Part shown: one piece after another, positions 1 to 9,207 of the stretch
Position numbering within the stretch: the stretch's first letter is position 1
Layout: each line of letters starts with the position of its first letter
Assembly (NCBI RefSeq): GCF_003121705.1
Contig: NZ_PYHR01000002.1
Location: forward strand, 1,240,001-1,304,000
Direction of reading: 5' to 3'
Length of the DNA stretch: 64,000 nt
DNA from: Serinibacter arcticus
GTDB taxonomy: Bacteria; Actinomycetota; Actinomycetes; Actinomycetales; Beutenbergiaceae
Translations under genes and position numbers: made by a program
Notes under the pieces: generated by a model
Told to the model about the DNA's origin: nothing
The model's database searches: none
The model's input: only the letters and a program-made list of their open reading frames with translations

Positions 1-297
1 CACCCGCTCCCCGCGGAGCACGGCGCGTGCCGGCCCCGAGATCTCCGCGAGCGCGTCGCCCGGGGCGAACGCCTCGCCGTCGGGCACGACCGCGGAGACG
101 ACGACGGCGGGGTCGACGGCGCGCATCACGGCCGCGACCACGTCGCCGCACGCCATCACGCCGGCCTCGCGGGCACGCACCTGGGCCGAGGCGACCGCGG
201 TCGCCGGGACGAACACCTCCCCGGTGACGTCCCCGAACGGTGCGTCCTCGGCGAGGGCGAGGGCGACGACGGCGTCCAGCGCCTGGGTGGTGAGCAT
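1..297 (-). CDS. nadC: Quinolinate phosphoribosyltransferase NadC, N-terminal part (cut by left edge)
   Basis: NadC condenses quinolinate with PRPP and releases CO2 to give nicotinate mononucleotide, the step after NadB and NadA in de novo NAD synthesis. Only the first 99 residues are inside the window. They show the usual family opening, with EDAPFGDVT at residues 17-25 and the segment ending in GPARAVLRGERV. The ATG at 297 is preceded by a full AGGAGG (303-308). The gene follows nadB after 58 bases on the same strand, so it is the last visible member of the nrtR-nadA-nadB-nadC operon. The phosphoribosyltransferase barrel itself lies outside the window. Confidence 0.93.
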   Translation of the reverse strand, partial: MLTTQALDAVVALALAEDAPFGDVTGEVFVPATAVASAQVRAREAGVMACGDVVAAVMRAVDPAVVVSAVVPDGEAFAPGDALAEISGPARAVLRGERV

Positions 298-355
298 GCG
301 GTCCTCCTGGTGTGGCTGGTGTCGCAGGTCTCGATGAAGCCGCGCGCGGCCCGGC

Positions 356-2023
356 TCAGACGAGCGAGGAACCGAGCCCGGCGGAGCGGCGCGACGGCGC
401 GAGCAGCACCTGGTGACGCTTTTCGCCCGGGGCGTCCGCGGCGGCGTCGCGGCGCGTGTGGGCGCCGAGCGACCCCGTGCGGGCCGCGGCGGCGGCCACG
501 AGGGCGCGAGCCGCGAGCAGCATGTTGGCGTCCTCGATGTCGCGGGCCGAGAGGCCGAGCATCGCGTCCGGCAGGAGCGACGGCGTCGCGAACCCGGCCA
601 GCACGCTCGCCGCGCGGGCGAGCCCCTCGCCGTCGCGCGTGAGTCCGGCGTGCTCCCACAGCAGCTCCTGGAGCTGTCCGCGGTCCCAGTCGGCGGCACC
701 GGGCGCGTCGTCGAGCTCGACGGCGGCGGGCAGCGACCAGGCGCCGTCGGACGGCGCGGCCGCGCGCGGCTCCTCGCCCAGCGCGGCGGCGACCCGACGC
801 GCGAAGACGGCGGCCTCGAGCAGCGAGTTCGACGCGAGACGGTTGGCGCCGTGGACCCCCGTGCAGGCGACCTCGCCGACCGCCCACAGCCCGGGGACGG
901 AGGTCCGACCCGCGAGGTCCGTGCGCACGCCGCCCATCCAGTAGTGCGCGGCCGGCGTCACCGGGACGGGCTCGGTCGTGATGTCCAGCCCGCGCTCGGC
1001 GCAGGCCGCCACGATGGTCGGGAAGCGCTGCGCGACGGCGGCGGCCCCCAGCCGGGTGGCGTCCAGCCGGACGGGCGAGCCCTGGCGGGCCTCCTGCTCG
1101 GCGATGGCCCGCGCCACGACGTCGCGCGGGGCGAGCTCGGCGGCCGGGTGGACGTCGACCATGAAGCGGCGACCGGCGTCGTCGATCAGCACCGCACCCT
1201 CGCCGCGGACGGCCTCGGAGACGAGGAAGGGGTGCTCCCCCGCCAGCACGGTGGGGTGGAACTGCACCATCTCGAGGTCGGCGACCTCGGCGCCGGCGCG
1301 CAGCGCGATCGCGACGCCGTCGGCGGTCGCTACCAGCGGGTTGGTGGTGGCCCTGTAGAGCTGGCCGGCGCCACCCGTGGCGAGCACGACGGCGTCGGCA
1401 TCGAGGTGCTCGACGTCGCCCTGCGGCGTGCACACCAGGAGGCCGACGACGGCGGGCGGGCCGCTCGCGTCGGCCGCGCCGGGCAGCGCGTCGTCGTCGG
1501 ACAGGTCGGACAGGTCGGAGAAGGCGTGGGCGTCGTGGCCGGGCGCGTCCTCGTCCCCCTCCCGCACGACGTCGATCGCGTGCGTGTGCTCGCGGATCTC
1601 GATGCGGCGCCCGAGGGCGGCGACGACGAGCGCCCGGACGATCTCGGCCCCGGTGGCGTCACCGCCCGCGCGGAGCACGCGGGGGTAGCTGTGGGCGGCC
1701 TCGAGGGCGCGGCAGAGCACGCCGCCCTCGCGGTCGAAGGTGACACCGAGCTCGAGGAGAGCGTCGATCGCCGTCGGCCCGTCGGCGGCGAGCGCCATCG
1801 CGGCGGCGGGGTCGGACAGCCCGGCCCCGGCGCGACGCGTGTCGCTGACGTGCGCGACGACCGTGTCCGGCTGGGGGCCGACGACGGCGACGCCGCCCTG
1901 GGCCCAGGCGGTGTTCGAGTCCGCGAGCGCACCCTTGGTCACCAGGGTGACCTCGTGCTGCTCGCTCGCCTCGACGGCGGTGAGGAGACCGGCGAGACCC
2001 GATCCGACGACGACGATCTTCAT
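356..2023 (-). CDS. nadB: L-aspartate oxidase NadB
   Basis: FAD flavoenzyme that oxidises L-aspartate to iminoaspartate, the substrate that NadA turns into quinolinate; cytoplasmic. The 555-residue product starts with the dinucleotide-binding GSGLAGL (residues 7-13), has the SNTAWAQGG loop (36-44), and carries the family motif HGANRLASNSLLE near the C-terminal half. Length is normal. Residues about 157-190 form an acidic low-complexity insertion (SDLSDLSDDD) that is not typical of the family and probably sits in a surface loop. The ATG at 2023 overlaps the nadA stop as ATGA, which fixes the start and implies translational coupling. Confidence 0.95.
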   Translation of the reverse strand: MKIVVVGSGLAGLLTAVEASEQHEVTLVTKGALADSNTAWAQGGVAVVGPQPDTVVAHVSDTRRAGAGLSDPAAAMALAADGPTAIDALLELGVTFDREGGVLCRALEAAHSYPRVLRAGGDATGAEIVRALVVAALGRRIEIREHTHAIDVVREGDEDAPGHDAHAFSDLSDLSDDDALPGAADASGPPAVVGLLVCTPQGDVEHLDADAVVLATGGAGQLYRATTNPLVATADGVAIALRAGAEVADLEMVQFHPTVLAGEHPFLVSEAVRGEGAVLIDDAGRRFMVDVHPAAELAPRDVVARAIAEQEARQGSPVRLDATRLGAAAVAQRFPTIVAACAERGLDITTEPVPVTPAAHYWMGGVRTDLAGRTSVPGLWAVGEVACTGVHGANRLASNSLLEAAVFARRVAAALGEEPRAAAPSDGAWSLPAAVELDDAPGAADWDRGQLQELLWEHAGLTRDGEGLARAASVLAGFATPSLLPDAMLGLSARDIEDANMLLAARALVAAAAARTGSLGAHTRRDAAADAPGEKRHQVLLAPSRRSAGLGSSLV

Positions 2024-3444
2024 CGGGCACCTCCGGTGCTGACGGTGAGGGCGGGGGCAGGAGCGGCGGGCGCCGAGGCCGCCGCCGGTGCGGCGGGCGC
2101 CGCCGGTGCGGGCGTGCCGCCGAGCGGCTGCGGAGCCGCGGCGAGCATGCGCGTCAGGGCGACGCGGGCGTGCGTGGCGACGTCGGGATCCACCTGGATC
2201 TCGTTGCGCCACTCCCCCTCGACCAGGCCCTCGAGGGTCCAGGCGAGGTAGCCGGGATGGATGCGGTACATGGTCGAGCAGGGGCAGATCACCGGGTCGA
2301 GGCAGAAGATCGTCTTGTCCGGGTGCTGCGCCGCGAGGCGGTTGACCATGTTGACCTCGGTGCCGATCGCGATGGTCGACCCCGGGGCGGCCTCCGCGAC
2401 GAACCGGCGGATCAGCTCGGTGGAGCCGGCCGCGTCCGCGGCGTCGACCACCGGCATCGGGCACTCCGGGTGCACGACGACCTGGACGCCCGGGTGCTGC
2501 TCGCGGGCGGCGTCGATCTGCGCCGTCGTGAACCGCTTGTGGACCGAGCAGAAGCCGTGCCACAGGATGACGCGCGCGTCGTCGAGCTCGGCCGAGGTGT
2601 TGCCACCGAGGTCCTTCCGCGGGTTCCACATCGGCATCTGCTCCAGCGGGACGCCCATCGCCTTGGCGGTGTTGCGGCCGAGGTGCTGGTCGGGGAAGAA
2701 CAGCACGCGCTCGCCGCGCTCGAACGCCCACTCCAGGACGGTCCGGGCGTTGGAGGACGTGCAGACGATGCCGCCGTGGCGCCCGCAGAACGCCTTCAGC
2801 GCGGCGGAGGAGTTCATGTACGTGACGGGGATGACGGGCAGCTTCACGCCGGGGTTGCGCTCGAACCAGCCCTCGTCGATCTCCTGGCTCGCGTCGAAGC
2901 CGTAGACCTCCGCGAGCTCCTCCCACGCCGCCTCGACGGACTCGGAGTCGGCCATGTCGGCCATCGAGCAGCCGGCCGCGAGGTTGGGCAGGATCACGTG
3001 CTGCTCGTCGCGGGCGAGGATGTCGGCCGTCTCGGCCATGAAGTGCACGCCGCAGAACACGATCGCCTCGGCGTCGGGCCGGGTCAGGGCCGCGTTGGCG
3101 AGCTGGAAGGAGTCGCCCACGAAGTCGGCGTAGGCGACGATCTCGTCGCGCTGGTAGTAGTGCCCGAGGATGACGATGCGGTCCCCCAGCGTCTCGCGTG
3201 CCGCGACGATCCTCGCGTGCAGCTCCTCGTCCGACATCTTCTGGTAGGCCAGCGGCAGCTGCCCCGGACGCATCGTGGCGTTCGTGGTGTCGACCGGGAT
3301 GGGGTCGGCGACGGACGCACCGGGACCGTAGGTCGGCAGCGCGTCGAAGGCCCACGTGGGCTCGGCGAGATCCGTGTCGCAGGTGCTCGCGGCGGTGGTG
3401 CCGGAGATGGTGGTGACGGCGATGAGTTCGGCGACGGAGGTCAT
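2020..3444 (-). CDS. nadA: Quinolinate synthase NadA
   Basis: 4Fe-4S enzyme that condenses iminoaspartate with dihydroxyacetone phosphate to form quinolinate. The 474-residue protein contains the NadA signature GHYYQ (94-98), FCGVHFMAETA with cluster ligand Cys131, CTSSNA with Cys228, HPECPMP, and CLDPVICPCSTM with the third ligand at Cys387 or Cys389. It has about 60 extra N-terminal residues before the catalytic core and an Ala/Pro-rich C-terminal tail after about residue 440, as many actinobacterial NadAs do. It overlaps nadB by ATGA. Its own ATG overlaps the frame-corrected nrtR stop in the same way. Confidence 0.96.
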   Translation of the reverse strand: MTSVAELIAVTTISGTTAASTCDTDLAEPTWAFDALPTYGPGASVADPIPVDTTNATMRPGQLPLAYQKMSDEELHARIVAARETLGDRIVILGHYYQRDEIVAYADFVGDSFQLANAALTRPDAEAIVFCGVHFMAETADILARDEQHVILPNLAAGCSMADMADSESVEAAWEELAEVYGFDASQEIDEGWFERNPGVKLPVIPVTYMNSSAALKAFCGRHGGIVCTSSNARTVLEWAFERGERVLFFPDQHLGRNTAKAMGVPLEQMPMWNPRKDLGGNTSAELDDARVILWHGFCSVHKRFTTAQIDAAREQHPGVQVVVHPECPMPVVDAADAAGSTELIRRFVAEAAPGSTIAIGTEVNMVNRLAAQHPDKTIFCLDPVICPCSTMYRIHPGYLAWTLEGLVEGEWRNEIQVDPDVATHARVALTRMLAAAPQPLGGTPAPAAPAAPAAASAPAAPAPALTVSTGGAR

Positions 3445-4159
3445 GACGCGCTCCTCGGGGGTGGGGTGGGGCTGGTGGCGACGCTCTCGGCGCGGTAGCG
3501 GTACAGGCGCGGGGGCGGTGACTGGTGCCGACGACCTTGCGGCCGGTCGGCTCGACGTCGCCGGAGGCGAGCGTCTGACGGCGGAAGTTGGCCGGGTCGA
3601 TCTCCTTGCCCGTGACCGCCTCGACCACCTCCCGCAGCTCGGTGAGGGTGAACTCGGGGGGCAGGAAGGCGTGGGCGATCGGCGAGTAGGCGATCTTCGC
3701 GCGCAGCCGGGCGAGGGCGTAGTCGATGACCTGGGCGTGGTCGAAGGCCAGCGCCGGCAGCGCCTGCGCGGGGAACCACTCCACGTTCTCGGCGCGCTCG
3801 GCGCGAGCGTCCTCCTCGGCGCGCACGAGCGCCCAGTAGACGATCGAGACGACGCGGTCCGTGCTCGGGTGCGCGGAGTCGCGCGAGCGGTCGAGGCCGC
3901 CGAACGCGTACAGCTGCTCGAGGTAGGCGGGGTCGAGGCCGGTGGTGGAGCTGAGCGTGTTGCGGGCCGCCTGCTCCAGGCCGCAGCCCTCGCCGAGCGG
4001 ACCGCCGGGGAGGGCCCAGAGGCCCTCGTACGGCTCGCGGATGCGGCGCACGAGCGGGAGCCAGAGGGCCAGCCCCGCGGGCTGGGCGGTGGCTGCGCCG
4101 ACGGCGGGAGCGGGGCGCAGCGCGAGGATCACGCTGGAGACGGCGAGCTGCAGGCTCAT
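3441..4159 (-). CDS. nrtR: NrtR-type Nudix/winged-helix NAD regulator, frameshifted near the C-terminus
   Basis: NrtR proteins are transcriptional regulators with a Nudix-derived ADP-ribose sensor and a C-terminal winged helix. Here the Nudix region spans residues 1-150, but the box at 52-74 (GGPLGEG... then RNTLSSTTG) lacks the catalytic REXXEE glutamates, so it probably senses and does not hydrolyse. The winged helix follows (about 158-235, with FRRQTLASG). As written, the frame is lost after VVGTSHRP. One extra C in the five-base run at 3511-3515 restores RLYRYRAES and ends at a TGA that overlaps the nadA ATG as ATGA, giving 239 residues. The uncorrected frame has no stop until the end of nadB, so a fused protein is an artefact. 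It is the first gene of the NAD operon and probably autoregulated. Confidence 0.85.
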
Positions 4160-4188
4160 CGCACTCCCCCTTCAGGTCCGACTGACTC

Positions 4189-4221
4189 TAACTCCGACGG
4201 GACGAGCGTACGTCGGACTTA
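4189..4221. promoter_or_regulatory. Candidate NrtR operator (inverted repeat)
   Basis: Two 11-base arms, TAACTCCGACG (4189-4199) and CGTCGGACTTA (4211-4221), are inverted repeats with a single mismatch, separated by 11 bases. The centre-to-centre distance is 22 bases, about two DNA turns. A third partial copy, GGTCCGAC, lies at 4176-4183. The element is just upstream of nrtR (start 4159), where an autoregulated NAD operon would be expected to carry its operator. On the minus strand TTAGAGT overlaps it and could serve as a -10. Assignment to NrtR is inferred from position only. Confidence 0.5.
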
Positions 4222-4265
4222 AGGTCACCGCAACCCAAACCGCCGGGAGGGCCTGGTGTCCTCGC

Positions 4266-6118
4266 TCAGCGCCCGACGGCGTACCCCTGGTTCCCGCGGG
4301 CGTTGGCCGCCGCCTCCAGCAGACCGTCCGCGCGCCGCCCCGCCGCGCTGATCCGTCCGAGCGTCCACGGTCCGACCTCGGTGACCTCGTGCCCCCGCGC
4401 CCGCAGGTCGCCCAGCACCCGCTCCCCCAGCCGGGACTCCGCGACGACCCCGAGCGGCTCGGCCCCCCGCGGCGAGAACGAGCTCGGCCCGTGGGTGCTG
4501 TGCCAGGTCGGGGCGTCGATGGCCGTCTGCAGCGACGAGCCGTGCAGCAGGTGCCGCACGAGGAACGGCACCGTCCACTGGTCCTGCTGGTCGCCGCCCG
4601 GGGTGCCGAACGCCGTCACGCGCCCGTGGCCGTCCCGCAGGAGACCCGGGCTGAGGGTCGTGCGCGGCCGACGCCCCGGGCGCAGCGACGCGGGGTGGCC
4701 CTCCTCCAACCAGAACATCTGACCGCGGGTCGGCAGCGAGAACCCGAGCCCCGGCACGACGGGCGAGCTCTGCAGCCAGCCGCCGGACGGTGTCGCCGAG
4801 ACGACGTTGCCCCACCGGTCGACGACGTCGAGGTGGCACGTGTCACCGCGCGCCACCGTGGGCTCGCCCTCGCCCGGCCGGACCTCGCCCAGTCCGGTCG
4901 GCCACGCGCCGTCGACGCCGGCGCGCATCGCCTCGACGACGTGCCGCGGCAGCCGGGGCTCGACGCCCCGCGGTCGGCCCGGGAGCAGGTCCGCGAGCGC
5001 CCGCTCCCCGAGCAGCGCGGCGCGCTCCCGGGTGTAGGCCACCTCCAGCAGGTCGGCGACGGCGACGCGCTCCCCGCCGTCGCGCGCACCGCCGTCGTGA
5101 TCGAGCGAGTCCCCGTAGAAGGCCTCCCGGTCCGCCATCGCCAGCTTGCTCGCCTCGATCGCGAGGTGCACCCAGCGGGGGTCGTCTGCGTCGATCCCCG
5201 CCACCCCGGCCGCCTCGAGCAGCGCGAGCTGCTGCAGCAGCACCGGCCCCTGGCTCCACAGCCCGGGCTTGACCACCTCGACGCCCCCGAACACCAGCGT
5301 CGCGGGTGCCTCCTCGCTCGCGCGCCAGGCCGCGAGGTCGGCGCCCGTGAGGAAGGAGCGGTGCGCCCCGTCGGCGACGCCGTCCCACTGGGGCGTCGCG
5401 GCGAAGGCGTCCACGGCGTCGGCCACGAACCCCTCGTAGAACGCGGCCCGGGCCGCCTCGGCCTGCGACGCCGCGTCACCCCCGGCCGCGGCGCCGGCCC
5501 GCGCGAGGACCTCGAGCGTGTCGGCGAGGTCGGGGTTGCGCAGCAGCGACCCGGGCGACGGCGCGGCACCACCCGCGAGGTAGACCGCGGCCGAGCTCGT
5601 CCAGTGCTCGCGGAACACGTGCGCGACGGCGTCGATCGTGGACGTCACGCGGGGCAGCGTGGGGTGCCCGTGCCGGGCGTAGGTGACGGCGTAGCTCGCC
5701 AGCTCGGTCAGCGGCCGGGTGCCGTAGCGGCCGAGCAGGTGCATCCAGGCGCCGAAGGTGCCGGGCACGACGGCGGCGAGGTGGCCGGTGCCGGGGATCG
5801 CGTCGACACCGAGGTCGCGGTAGGCGTCGACGGTCGCCGCGGCCGGCGCCACCCCCTGCCCGCACACGACCCGCGTGGCCCCGGTCGCCGCCTCGTGGAC
5901 GATGACCGGCATGTCGCCGCCGAGCCCGTTCAGGTGGGGTTCGACGACGTGGAGCACGAGGCCGGCAGCGATCGCGGCGTCGAACGCGTTGCCCCCGCCT
6001 CGAGCACCGCCATCCCCGAGGCCGAGGCGAGCCAGTGCGTCGAGGCGACCATGCCGTGCGTGCCGAGCAGGTCGGGGCGGGTGGTGAAGGCGTCGGCGGT
6101 GGGAGGCATGGTGTCCAT
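4266..6118 (-). CDS. ggt: Gamma-glutamyltransferase (Ntn hydrolase), frameshifted near the N-terminus
   Basis: Transfers or hydrolyses the gamma-glutamyl group of glutathione-like peptides; members are made as a precursor that cleaves itself into two subunits. The frame-corrected protein has 617 residues. It opens with the family segment containing GTHGMVAS, then GGNAFDAA and HLNGLGGD. The nucleophile threonine is in GDTCHLDVVD at about residue 425, with SATPSGGW after it, and GTPGGDQQ and the C-terminal H..T..G pattern follow. As written, the frame breaks in EAG/GNAFDAA because the C run at 5992-5996 has five bases where six are needed. ATG at 6118 is the first start in the corrected frame; 6109 is an alternative. 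No signal peptide is obvious. Confidence 0.85.
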
Positions 6119-6238
6119 CCTCGCCGCGAACGCGTCGGTCTCGCGAGCCCCGTCGCGACGACCCTCGCAGCGACCGTCGCGTCGACCCGCCGGCACGCGA
6201 CCCTTGCCATCGACCCCGGGGCGTAGTGGGGTGGCCCG

Positions 6239-7656
6239 ATGACCGACTCCCCGCGGGCTCCGCCACGTCGTCGAGCGCCTCGGCGTCGAACGCCTCCGTC
6301 GACGAGAGCGGCTCGACCTCGCCCGGCGGCCTGAAGAAGGTCATCACCGGGCCGCTGCTGTTCGCGTTCATCGTGGGCGACACCCTCGGGGCGGGCATCT
6401 ACACGCTCGTCGGCACGATGGCCACGGACGTCGGCGGCGTCATCTGGCTGCCGCTGCTCATCGCGCTCGTCGTCGCGCTGCTGACGGCCGGAACGTATGC
6501 GGAGCTCATCACGAAGTACCCGCACGCGGGCGGCGCCGCCCGCTACGCCGAGCGGGCGTTCGGCAAGCCCTACGTCGCCTTCCTGGTCGGCTTCCTCATG
6601 CTGTCCTCGGGAATCACGACGGCGGCCGCGCTCGCCAACGCGTTCTCGGGCGACTACTTCACCGCGCTCGTCGACGTGAACCCGCAGCTCGTCGCCATCG
6701 TGTTCATCGTGATCCTCACGGCGGTCAACCTCCGCGGCGTGCGCGAGTCGCTGACCGCGAACCTCGTCGCCTCCGTGATCGAGGTGAGCGGTCTGGTCAT
6801 CGTCATCACGGTCGCCTCGATCTTCTTCTTCGGCGGCGGGGGCGACGCCGGGCGGCTGACCCAGTTCGCCGAGGGCGTCCCCCCGGTGCAGGGTGCGTTC
6901 GCCGCGTCGGTCGTCGCGTTCTTCTCGTTCCTGGGGTTCGAGGCGGCGGCCAACATGGCCGAGGAGGTGCGCCGGCCGGCGAAGGTCTACCCCCGTGCAC
7001 TCTTCGGCGCGCTGATCACGGCCGCGGTCGTCTACCTCGGCATCGCCGTCGCCGCCGCGATCGTGCTGCCTCCGGAGGAGCTCGCGAGCTCGAGCGGGCC
7101 GCTGCTGGACGTCGTCAACGCAACCGGGGTCGGCGTCCCGCCGTGGCTGTTCAGCATGATCGCGCTGGTGGCGATCGCCAACGGCGCGCTGCTGTTCATG
7201 GTGATGGCGAGCCGCGTCGGGTTCGGGCTCGCTGAGGCCGGCCTGCTCCCGCGGGCGTTCGGCCGCGTGCTGCCGAACCGTCGCACCCCGTGGGTGTCGA
7301 TCCTCGTGGTCGCGGGGGCCACGATCGCGCTGTCGTTCGTCGGGGACATCTCCACGCTGGCGGAGACGACCGTGCTGCTCCTGCTGCTGGTCTTCATCTC
7401 CGCGAACGTCAGCGTGCTCGTGCTGAAGAAGGACGAGGTCGACCACGACCACTTCACGATCCCGCGCGTGGTCCCCGTGCTGGCGATCATCACGAGCATC
7501 GTGCTGCTGTTCCAGCAGAGCGGCGCTGTGTGGCTCGGCGCGCTGGGCTACGTCGTCGTGGGCTCGCTGCTGTTCCTCGCGGCCCGGATCGCCCGGAACC
7601 GCGAGCAGCGCTCCGCGACGGCCGACAGCTCGACCGGCCCCCGCGAGGACGTCTGA
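6239..7656 (+). CDS. APC-superfamily amino acid permease
   Basis: Integral membrane amino acid or amine transporter of the APC superfamily. The core begins at GPLLFAFIVGDTLGAGIY and has about 12 hydrophobic segments, with the conserved FSFLGFEAAANMAEEV stretch in the middle. Substrate cannot be told from sequence. The start is uncertain. Without correction the open frame starts at GTG 6226. An ATG at 6239 reads in another frame as MTDSP, and one extra C in the run at 6249-6252 would join it to the permease frame (MTDSPAGSATSSS), giving 472 residues. I prefer the ATG, given the same defect in neighbouring genes. It is divergent from ggt, and a shared role in peptide or amino acid salvage is possible. 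Confidence 0.85.
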
Positions 7657-7683
7657 CCGACCGGCCCCGCGACGGGCGAGGAG

Positions 7684-8973
7684 TCAGTCGCGCCCGGCCT
7701 CGAACCCACCGCGGCGGAACGCGCCCGTCCCGAAGGTCACGACGGCGAGCGCCACCGTCAGCGAGAACAGCATCACGGCGGCCATCGAGATCGCGGTCCC
7801 GCCGAACACCCCGACGAACGGGCTGATCGCGGCCGGCAGGAGCGCGCCGAGCGCACCGCAGACGGCGGCGGCGGCCCCCGCGCGCTCACCGTGGCGGCCG
7901 AGCGCGATCGCCGTCGCGTTCGGCGGCACGAAGTTCTGCAGGGAGACGGCGAGCGCGAGCGGGACGAGGAAGCCGAACAGGCCGCCGACCCCGAGCAGGG
8001 CGATGACGAGCAGCACGACGACGATCGAGATCTGCACCGGCAGCGCGACCCGGATGATCCGGATCGGCGAGTACCTGTGCACCAGGTGGGCGTTGATCTG
8101 CGCCATCCCGACCATGAGCACGCCTGCGGCGGCGAAGAACATCGAGAACTGCGCGCCGGTGAGGCCGAACTGGCCCTGCAGCACGAACGGCGAGCCCGAC
8201 ACGTAGGCCATCAGGGCCCCGCTGACGAGCCCGGGCAGCATCGCGAACGCGAGGAAGCGCTTGTCGGCGAGCAGGACGCGGTAGTTGCGCATCGCCGTCG
8301 CGAGCCCACCGACGGCCCGGCGCTCGACCGGGTGCGACTCCGGCAGGAACTTCCACACGGCGAGCATCACGAGCAGGCCGCAGGCGGCGAGCACGGCGAA
8401 CACCGCGCGCCAGCCCCAGTGGTGGGCGATGAACTCCCCGACGGTGGGCGCGAACAGCGGCGCCACGCCGATCACGAGCATGAGGCGCGACAGGGTGGCC
8501 GCGGCGACGGGGCCGTTGTAGCGGTCGCGGATGAAGGCCTGCGCGCACACGCCGAGCGCCGCGGCGCCGACGCCCTGCATGAGGCGGAGTCCGAGGAACA
8601 CGACGATCCCGGAGCCGAGCAGGACCGCGAGGCACGCGACGATGTGGACGGCCGCGCCGATGATGACGGGCCTGCGCCGTCCGACGCGGTCGGACCACGG
8701 CCCGATCACGAGCTGGCCGAACGCCGCGCCGAACATCATGAACGAGATGGTCAGCTGCGCCGTCGCCTCGCCCACCTGCATCTCCTCCGCCACCTGGGGC
8801 AGCGAGGGCAGGTACATGTCGACGGTGATGGCGAAGACGGCGGACATCGCCCCGAGGAGGCCGACGAGGGCGGCGCGGGGACGGGGGGCGCGGGCGGTCG
8901 AGACGGCGCCGGTGGCGTTGCCGGGGACCACGTCGACGACGGGGAGCTGGGGGCGGATGGGCGCTTGGGTCAT
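7684..8973 (-). CDS. Bcr/CflA-type MFS multidrug efflux transporter
   Basis: Twelve-helix MFS drug:proton antiporter, 429 residues. Features of the Bcr/CflA subgroup are the first helix with VDMYLPSLP, the loop motif GPWSDRVGRRRP between helices 2 and 3, and RLMQGVGAAALGVCAQAFIRDRY at helix 4. I place the start at ATG 8973 (MTQAPIRPQ). The open frame continues upstream to 9111 without family-like sequence. It is convergent with the APC permease, with a 27-base gap. A palindrome at 9076-9089 upstream is a candidate control site. The exported substrate is unknown. Confidence 0.87.
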   Translation of the reverse strand: MTQAPIRPQLPVVDVVPGNATGAVSTARAPRPRAALVGLLGAMSAVFAITVDMYLPSLPQVAEEMQVGEATAQLTISFMMFGAAFGQLVIGPWSDRVGRRRPVIIGAAVHIVACLAVLLGSGIVVFLGLRLMQGVGAAALGVCAQAFIRDRYNGPVAAATLSRLMLVIGVAPLFAPTVGEFIAHHWGWRAVFAVLAACGLLVMLAVWKFLPESHPVERRAVGGLATAMRNYRVLLADKRFLAFAMLPGLVSGALMAYVSGSPFVLQGQFGLTGAQFSMFFAAAGVLMVGMAQINAHLVHRYSPIRIIRVALPVQISIVVVLLVIALLGVGGLFGFLVPLALAVSLQNFVPPNATAIALGRHGERAGAAAAVCGALGALLPAAISPFVGVFGGTAISMAAVMLFSLTVALAVVTFGTGAFRRGGFEAGRD

Positions 8974-9075
8974 GTGCGGGCTCGGTTTCGTACGCGGTGC
9001 GGGTGCCGGATCGCCGGACCGGCGCGTGCTCGCTGCCGACGGCGACTCCATCATGCGCCCGTGGACGACCGTTTG

Positions 9076-9089
9076 TCGAATCGTTTCGA
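9076..9089. promoter_or_regulatory. Palindrome upstream of MFS efflux gene (candidate operator)
   Basis: TCGAA-TCGT-TTCGA is a perfect 5+5 inverted repeat around a 4-base centre, about 100 bases upstream of the efflux pump start. Pump genes are often controlled by TetR or MarR repressors binding such sites, but no regulator gene lies next to it. The rest of the 8974-9207 gap shows nothing else I can support. Confidence 0.25.
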
Positions 9090-9207
9090 GTCCCGGAATT
9101 GCAACGGTCACCGACGTCTCAAGCCTGGGTCAAACGACCGCCATCGCGGCGGCCAGGACGTCCCGTACGGGGGTGCGCACGGACCCGCGAGCCGCTCGCG
9201 ACGCTCC

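Noticed and set aside
356-4159. A single open frame of more than 1200 codons that would fuse the Nudix regulator to NadB
   Set aside because: The middle part is nadA read in a wrong frame. It exists only because one C is missing in nrtR and high GC leaves few stops.
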